64,000 nucleotides of DNA from Dactylellina haptotyla (lineage: Eukaryota; Ascomycota; Orbiliomycetes; Orbiliales; Orbiliaceae), in the NCBI GenBank assembly GCA_031310005.1, contig CM062381.1:3410001-3474000 (forward strand), read 5' to 3'. The notes beneath the pieces are model-generated. The model was not told the DNA's origin. It did not search any database and saw nothing but the letters and a program-made list of their open reading frames with translations. Positions 59,253 to 64,000 of the stretch are shown in pieces. Position numbers and translations under genes: made by a program. Position 1 is the stretch's first letter. Every line of letters starts with the position of its first letter.

Positions 59253-61360
59253 TCAATTATTCAGTGCCGTGAATAGCCTCGACCGGAAATGGCTCCTCTT
59301 ATCACACCGACCCCCCGCCGTCTTCACACATCTACACCTCATCCACCTCAACGGGATCACACTCTTGTACCCGTATTCCTCTTCCGACATGGCGTCGAAC
59401 ACCTGAGACATCCCCGCCACGGTCTTGAGCACCGAGGCATCCCCAATATCGTTCTTGATATCGCTGTGCCTCGAGAAATCTAGAATCTCAGCCGCAATCG
59501 CCGCCCCCACAAATGTCGCGATAGATGTGCCATATAGTCTAGGTTTCCCGTGCATTGCTTGAACATCTTTACCCGGGAAGGCAAAGTTGTGCTGGTACTT
59601 AGCTGGCGCCGGGTTGAACCCGATCGTTGAGGTCTTGGAGTTCCCATCGCACGCAAACATGCACATAACTCTACCCGTCATCCGGGCGGGGAAAGAGATC
59701 CCAAGTCTGTTTCCTTCGTTGGAAGCCGCTGCGAATACCAGAACGCCGCTATCCGAGGCCCGTTGGATAACTTGTCGCATCTTCGGTTGGTCGTTTTCGA
59801 ACCCAGATGCGAGTGTTATCACATCGACTTTCCAAACGTCGACGGCATATTCGATTGCCTATGGCCAATGTTAGCGAAAATCGATAAATGTGTGTTTTTA
59901 TTCATTTAATGACCTACCTTGGCAACGGTATCCGGTGTATCCTCACACGCAAACTCGGATTTAAATGCTCGAGCGATATAAACTTCCGCTTCGGGAGCCA
60001 GAGATGCCACAAGATGCAACCCTGCCGATCCATGGAGGGATTTATCAACCGGGTGTCTGTGGTCTCCGTCCACAAAATCGCGGTATCCCGCAACCGCGTA
60101 CATGTGTCCATGCTTCGGCATCACTCCGGTATCGATGATTGCAACCTTGACTCTCTGATATTTGTCCGTATCTGGTGTTCTTTTTTGGAGTTCAGCGATA
60201 ACATCTTGGTAGTCGCGGAACCAAGCGTCCGGATCTGTCGAGGTCGGCCTACAAATATCAAAATTAGTCAACGCACTACTTGGAAATAGGAGCCCCAAAT
60301 ATGTAACTCACATTGACATGACAGCTCCCGACGAGTCCCTCAGAGCGCCTGAGTCCCGTCCGTATTCCGACCCCCTGCCGTCTTTTTGACCATGCGTAAA
60401 CGATTCGAAAATGTGCGCAACACCGAGCTTCTTCGCATAGTCGATGGCAGATCTATCCTCATCATCCTTAACAAACGGGTCCGCACCACGACTCAATAAC
60501 AACGTAAGAGTCGCCATAAATTCATCCGTTACCATCCCTTTCTGTCGCATCAACCCGGATAACGGCGTATTCCTACTATTATTCGTAACGTCGATATGCG
60601 CCCCGCTGTCCAACAACAACCTAACAATTTCCTCATCCTTCGCCTTAGCCGCCAAATGCAGTGCCCTAGCTCCATCTCCCGGCAGCATCGCCTCGATATC
60701 CGCCCCGCTCTCCACCAGCATCTTCGCGGCATCCCACCGTCCCAGGGTCGCAGCCAGGTGCAACGGTGTATACCCTCTATGATCCCGCTCGTTCACAGGC
60801 GCTTTATACCACCCCGCCAACAGCTTGACGGACTTGACCCGATCCCTATACACCGCGATATGCAACGGCGTCCCGATTTTTGCGTCGCCCATGCCCACTA
60901 GACACCCGGCTTTATACAAGTACGCCAGGATTCCTTCATCACTATTACCCGCGGCGAGGTAGACCAACGTCTCCCCCCTGCGGCCTTGACAATGGAGATT
61001 TGCGCCCCGCTGGACTAAAAGCTCTATAACCTGCGCGCTGCCGCATCGAGCTGCGATCATGAGAGGGGTGTACCCTTCCGGGTCTGATTCGGTTTCTATG
61101 TCATCGCCACATTCCAAGAGGGTGTCGACAACCTCTGCGTGATTGTTGCGCGCTGCGGTGTGGATTGGTGCTTCGCCATTGTCGTCCAGGAGGTCGATGT
61201 ATGCGCCGTTTCGGATTAGTAGGTCTACTGTGGCAGCATCGGTGGCATGGTGGAGGGCAGCTTGGCCGTTATCATCGACTTCGTTGATATCGTAGCCTTT
61301 CTGGAGGCGGTACCAGATGCGTTTTGTGTCGCCTTGTTTGGTCGCTTCGATGAGTGACAT
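59253..61360 (-). CDS. Ankyrin-repeat/subtilisin (S8) fusion protein
   Basis: Three exons: 61360-60312, 60248-59918 and 59858-59253 (661 aa), with GTGAGT/TGTAG and GTAGGT/ATAG introns in phase. Residues 1-330 hold about nine ankyrin repeats (for example GYTPLMIAARCGSAQVIELL and GYTPLHLAATLGRWDAAKML). Residues about 350-600 form a subtilisin domain with Asp389 (VAIIDTG), His422 (SLHGSAGLHLV), Asn507 (AAASNEGN) and Ser572 (YGTSIAT). There is no signal peptide, so this is an intracellular protease carrying a binding or sensor scaffold. Similar ankyrin plus S8 combinations occur in filamentous ascomycetes, and S8 domains also appear as N-terminal effectors of fungal NLR-like proteins. A role in self/non-self or stress response is inference. 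The C-terminus is Cys/Arg-rich (RCRCVKTAGGRC). Confidence 0.88.
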
Positions 61361-62518
61361 TGTTGAAATAGAAAATAGAACAGAAGTAAAAAAAGGTAGA
61401 TAGATAAATTGTGCACGATGTCAAGCACCGATTGAAAATATTAAATTCGCAAAATCAGTATCTATCACCAAAGCGAACCAGCGCAAAGCATAGATCGAGC
61501 CGAAGAAGAAGAGAAGAATATAAACTGAAAACACGATAACGACATAAAAAACCCCGAATGTTTCAAAAAAACTCTTCTGGGGAAGTAACATCATTATATA
61601 GAAACCCACCTGCCAGCCCCACCTGCGTCAACATCCTAAGATACTCTCCCCTTGCATCCCAGCCGTAAGATCCAGATCAGATCATCAGCGCGAAGTCCCT
61701 TTGGTTGCGCGTAAAATTGTGTTGCAGGGTGTTACCACGGCCGGGCCCCATGAAAAGCGTTCTGATTGGCCGTATACCCGTCGTGTTGCCTATTTCGTCG
61801 AACCAATGCGAGTAGGCGCTTTCGAGGTGCCCTGAACGGCTGCTGCTATTTATAAATAAACACGCGGGGGTAACGGTCCGCTGGTTGAATTGGACACAGA
61901 GCGAACTTTTTTGGCGAAATTTTCTTTGCTGTAAGCGCACTTTGGATGCGTATCGGGCAGTTGTATTGGTTTGAGCTTATCGTGCATATAGTCTGTTGTG
62001 CGGATAAGATATGCATATATGCAGACTTCTATTTTCGCGTTGGAAGGTTGGGTCTAGTTCTTTTATTTATTCGACGTGATGGTAATCGGCGAGGGTATAG
62101 TTGCGAATATGCGCCATCGCGACCCTGTATAGATATATGGATATCTTTTTCGACTTGGTATCGAGATTAGATCCTTCTATTGTCGTTGCACCAATAATTT
62201 GAGATGGTGTTAGGGAAAGCTATCGAAAGCTGGGGAAAGTCGTTTGAGGCTCAACATGCAAAATCATGATAACTTATTCAGCCACCACATATCCGAATTG
62301 TGGCTGGAATACCCAATATAATTTGATTTTCCCTAGATGTTGAAAATATTGTTCAGTTTTCGGTCTACAAATAAGTTCAAATTGTTTCCTCCCAACTCTG
62401 CTGCCTTGTATCCCACAGATTGTTTCATCAAAATTCCGATTTTAAATTTGTGGTTTCATTTCCAAATCTATCAAGATACGCATTCTACGTGATTAAATGG
62501 CTCCTCGTTACTGTTAAT
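61361..62518. other. Divergent promoter region
   Basis: About 1.16 kb between the ankyrin-subtilisin gene (-) and the RNase III-like gene (+). No supported gene. Confidence 0.4.
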
Positions 62519-63658
62519 ATGGATCCCAATATCTATATCCTCCCACCCGTGGGGGATCCCAACTATCGCCCAGTCCACCAGATTCCAACGACGCTCCGCT
62601 ATGATTCTAGGAGTGATTGTGTCCTTCGCCTCCCGGCGCCTGAAACGCTCCCACCCCTTCCACTAATCGACCCGCCGCTCTATAATGGAGTTTTCATGGC
62701 TTCGTGGGTACCATGGGTTAGGAACTTGGGAGAATATAATCGTAACGACCTGCAAGTATGGGGCGACGAAGTCTTCGAATGGATGATCCAATGCGTGCTG
62801 CATCAGGAGTACGGCTATCTCGTCCGCGACTATTTCGACGGCATGCATGAAGCGGTAAATATCACACCCTGTCTGCTCACACATACACCAGGCATTTTTA
62901 GAGCAGTTTAGCTAATTCTTACGACAGAAAGTTCTCAAAAACCTGATGTGTGACGACCAAGTCCGCTATTTCTCCTACCTCTACGACTTTGACTCCCGCC
63001 TTCTTCCAAAGGGTACTTTCACGGTTCTCGAGAAAAGCAAAAATCTCCACGACAGCTTTTACGCATATATCGGCGCTGTCGAGACATGCCGTGGTCCAAA
63101 GATTACCTTGAAGTGGCTGAGAGACCTCATCAAGCCCATTCTTGAATACTACGTCAGTGACATTACGGCAACCTGGCCGCAAAACGTCTATCATGATGCC
63201 ACGACTGTATGGGAACGGGACATACAGGGTGGATATTTACATCCAGATCTTCAGGTTGGGCAAGTTGACTACGAATTGTTTGATTGCACTTGGATGGTGA
63301 GAGAGGAAAATCAAGTACTCTGCGGAGACCACGTGGAAGATATATGTGTCGGCATGCTAAAGGTTGGTTCCGGAATATAATCACGATATTACCTCACCAT
63401 TCGGAAGGCTTTGATGAAGATGCTGATATCGAAGCTGAATAGAATATGCGCCGACGACTAAGGAGACTCGTCGAATGTCCGAGGACCTTGGAATGCGAAT
63501 CTAGATTCAATTTCGGCAATAATAAATGGACGTACTTTATCAGTTGCGATTGGAATAACATATGCGCCGGGACAGACGAGAGACGCCAGCTGGCAGAATT
63601 TAAGGCTGTTTCGAGTACTATAGAATTATACAATAATTTTGAGATGTTCGGGGACTGA
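62519..63658 (+). CDS. RNase III-like protein with C-terminal dsRNA-binding-like segment
   Basis: Three exons: 62519-62854, 62928-63362 and 63443-63658 (328 aa), all phase 0. Intron 2 uses GTTGGT, a weak donor, with a GCTGATAT branch. The first part matches the fungal RNase III layout: LPPLPLIDPPLYNGVF, then NRNDLQVWGDEVFEWMI in place of ERLEFLGDAVLEL, then KNLHDSFYAYIGAVETCRG in place of the ADxFEAxIGA motif, then KWLRDLIKPIL. The two Asp positions are kept, but both key Glu positions appear changed (ERLE to NDLQ; FEA to FYA). Exon 3 (KWTYFISCDWNNICAG...AEFKAVSSTIE) resembles the second half of a dsRNA-binding domain. It probably binds dsRNA with weak or no cleavage, as in the RNase III-like mitoribosomal proteins. 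This is inference from motif reading. Confidence 0.65.
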
Positions 63659-64000
63659 TATCATGACAGTCTTTGTTTACGAAGTAACGAAGTACGGGAA
63701 ACGATACAGAATACAACATGATATGGCCAAACTAAAATTAACAAGCGAGATAAATGGCTCATTACATAAATTTGACTACTTGGAACTATCTATACTCTTT
63801 TTAATAGAATCCACATCCGTCAGATCATCTGCATCATTGATTTCAGGTACCGGTATCTCTTTCCAATATCCTTGAAAGCGCGTGTAATGGCAAAACCTCT
63901 CTCATTAGTTACGAAAATATACATATTATCTGCGCCTGATGGTGGCGGAGTATAGTTCTTACTCAGAGACTATACCTACCTGTAACGACTGAGAGTATTT
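63659..64000. other. Window end, no gene seen
   Basis: 342 AT-rich bases after the RNase III-like gene. Open frames here lack support. Confidence 0.4.

Overview
This window looks like nuclear DNA of a filamentous ascomycete (Pezizomycotina). Genes are split by short GT-AG introns, mostly about 50-150 nt, and many carry CTAAC/CTGAC-type branch sites. Intergenic gaps run from 0.3 to 3.3 kb. The protein families are typical of such fungi: Pth11/SAT5-type rhodopsin-like membrane proteins, Zn2Cys6-like regulators, Yvc1, squalene epoxidase, secreted subtilisins and S10 carboxypeptidases, F-box pairs and an ankyrin-subtilisin fusion. A placement in Leotiomycetes is only a guess from the gene mix. 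I saw no rRNA, tRNA, CRISPR array or intact transposon.

Layout. 1-5.8 kb: the 3' end of an acidic coiled-coil protein gene (+), then on the minus strand an acid-ceramidase-like amidase, a BTB protein and a CoA-diphosphatase NUDIX hydrolase. 6.9-21.5 kb, all plus strand: a rhodopsin-like membrane protein, a matrixin-like metalloprotease, a disordered two-TM protein with a PY motif, a small stress-type protein, a secreted Cys-rich protein and a serine carboxypeptidase. 21.7-34.5 kb: two paralogous GNAT genes (-) flanking a membrane-anchored DUF3445 gene (+), then a SET protein (+), a TauD-type dioxygenase (-) and a third GNAT (-). 35.4-44.6 kb: a Zn2Cys6-like regulator and a tandem F-box pair, all plus. 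45.2-49.2 kb: a decayed copy of a two-gene PIN cassette and a secreted subtilisin. 50-55 kb, minus: the core genes YVC1 and ERG1. 56-63.7 kb: the intact PIN cassette (+), an ankyrin-subtilisin protein (-) and an RNase III-like/dsRBD protein (+).

Most genes are unrelated housekeeping or accessory genes and do not form one pathway. The feature that stands out is the cassette at 56.2-58.2 kb. An uncharacterised partner protein and a PIN-domain nuclease-like protein with all four acidic active-site positions lie in tandem, and both start with mitochondrial-presequence-like N-termini. Decayed copies of both genes, arranged head to head, lie about 10 kb upstream. This conserved pairing, beside an RNase III-like gene and an ankyrin-protease fusion, is the best candidate here for an undescribed system. 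Nothing in the sequence proves its function. Exon borders below were placed by eye from splice consensus, reading phase and family knowledge, and none has been checked against transcripts.
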